From contig NZ_PEBH01000010.1 in assembly GCF_008698235.1 (NCBI RefSeq), positions 64,531-128,530 of the forward strand: 64,000 nucleotides of DNA. Reading direction: 5' to 3'. The notes beneath the pieces were generated by a model. It saw only the letters and a program-made list of their open reading frames with translations. It was not told the origin of the DNA and did not search any database. The translations under genes and the position numbers were made by a program. This document shows, one piece after another, positions 63,453 through 64,000 of this stretch (within the stretch, counting starts at the first letter, position 1; every line of letters begins with the position of its first letter). This stretch comes from Bifidobacterium rousetti (GTDB taxonomy: Bacteria; Actinomycetota; Actinomycetes; Actinomycetales; Bifidobacteriaceae).

Positions 63453-64000
63453 ATGGCCGAGGCGCGAGGAACGTTCACGGTGCTGCTCGGCGCCGCGCCG
63501 GGCGTCGGCAAGACCTTCGCGATGCTCAAGGAGGGGCATCGCCTCAAGGACGAGGGCAAGGACGTGGTCATCGCCCTGCTCGAGACCCACGGGCGCAAGA
63601 ACACCGCCGAGGCGGCCTACGGACTCGAGATGGTGCCGCGCCGGCGCGTGCGCTACCGTGGCATGTGGCTCGAGGAGATGGACCTGTTCAGCATCATCGA
63701 ACGCCATCCCCAGGTGGCGCTCGTCGACGAGCTCGCCCACACCAACGCGCCCGGCTCCGTCCACGAGAAGCGCTGGCAGGACGTCGAGGACCTGCTCGAC
63801 GCCGGCATCGACGTCATCACCACGATCAACGTCCAGCACATCGAATCGCTCAACGACGTGGTGCGCGAGATCACCGGCAGCACGCAGAAGGAGACCGTGC
63901 CCGACAAGGTGCTGCGCTCCGCCTCGCAGGTCAAGCTCGTCGACCTGCCGCCCGAGGGGCTGCGCGAGCGCCTCTCCGCGGGCCTCGTGTACAAGCCCGA
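63453..64000 (+). CDS. kdpD: Sensor histidine kinase KdpD, N-terminal part (cut by window end)
   Basis: The first 182 codons are visible. They match the cytoplasmic KdpD N-domain: Walker A-like G-A-A-P-G-V-G-K-T at about 13-21, V-A-L-V-D-E-L-A-H-T-N-A-P-G (Walker B-like) near 88, and I-N-V-Q-H-I-E-S-L-N. KdpD with KdpE senses low potassium and activates kdp transcription. GGGGAAGG precedes the ATG at 63453. The membrane and kinase domains, and presumably kdpE, lie outside the window. Confidence 0.95.
   Translation, partial: MAEARGTFTVLLGAAPGVGKTFAMLKEGHRLKDEGKDVVIALLETHGRKNTAEAAYGLEMVPRRRVRYRGMWLEEMDLFSIIERHPQVALVDELAHTNAPGSVHEKRWQDVEDLLDAGIDVITTINVQHIESLNDVVREITGSTQKETVPDKVLRSASQVKLVDLPPEGLRERLSAGLVYKP

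Overview
The window is a chromosomal segment of a high-GC actinobacterium, almost certainly a Bifidobacterium. The strongest marker is a full-length xylulose-5-phosphate/fructose-6-phosphate phosphoketolase (6419-8896), the signature enzyme of the bifid shunt, next to a divergent guaA. RsfS-GlmU, ROK regulators and a sugar ABC importer of the ChvE-GguA-GguB type fit the same genus. The species cannot be named from the sequence alone.

Layout. 1-6 kb: two identical tRNA-Ala genes, then a leftward housekeeping run (histidine phosphatase, rsfS, glmU, tRNA-Gln, prs, guaA). 6-9 kb: xfp with a structured leader. 9-18 kb: a Ser/Gly/Thr-rich membrane protein, a DMT exporter, a flavin split-barrel protein, a THUMP-like methyltransferase, a second histidine phosphatase, a CorA-type channel, a lipoprotein solute receptor, TrmI and a SixA-like phosphatase. 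18-22 kb: metE and metF, the last steps of methionine synthesis, separated by a 29-bp-stem hairpin. 22-29 kb: an orphan sugar-type ABC ATPase and a ROK regulator, divergent from chvE-gguA-gguB. 29-34 kb: glnE, a Cof-type HAD phosphatase, a DUF4391-like protein and an esterase.

35-42.6 kb looks like accessory carbohydrate DNA: GntR, HAD, GntR, then PTS EIIC-EIIB-EIIA, a GH1 6-phospho-beta-glucosidase and another HAD. The gntR promoter and the PTS promoter share an AAGTTCGAA(C/T)AACT-type operator, so one or both GntR proteins probably control the whole locus. Upstream lies a 61-bp-period array of seven alternating inverted half-sites. 42.8-49.6 kb is a complete de novo pyrimidine operon, pyrB-pyrI-pyrC-pyrF-pyrK-pyrD-pyrE, lacking only carbamoyl-phosphate synthase, and closed by a clear terminator.

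49.7-53.6 kb holds a translationally coupled pair of membrane-anchored coiled-coil paralogues, a gene-poor stretch with a 159-bp inverted-repeat element, a DUF559-like gene and a LysR regulator. The LysR gene is divergent from a heterodimeric ABC exporter (53.7-57.5 kb). A LysR-like site at its own promoter resembles one upstream of metE. 58.4-64 kb is a Kdp potassium-pump operon: a structured leader, a 30-residue membrane peptide, kdpF, kdpA, kdpB, kdpC, an apparent terminator, and kdpD, cut by the window end.

Three patterns run through the whole window. Spacers are rich in perfect short tandem duplications. Several transcription units look leaderless, with a -10-like box 6-8 nt before the start and no ribosome binding site. 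Long perfect hairpins sit in many intergenic gaps.
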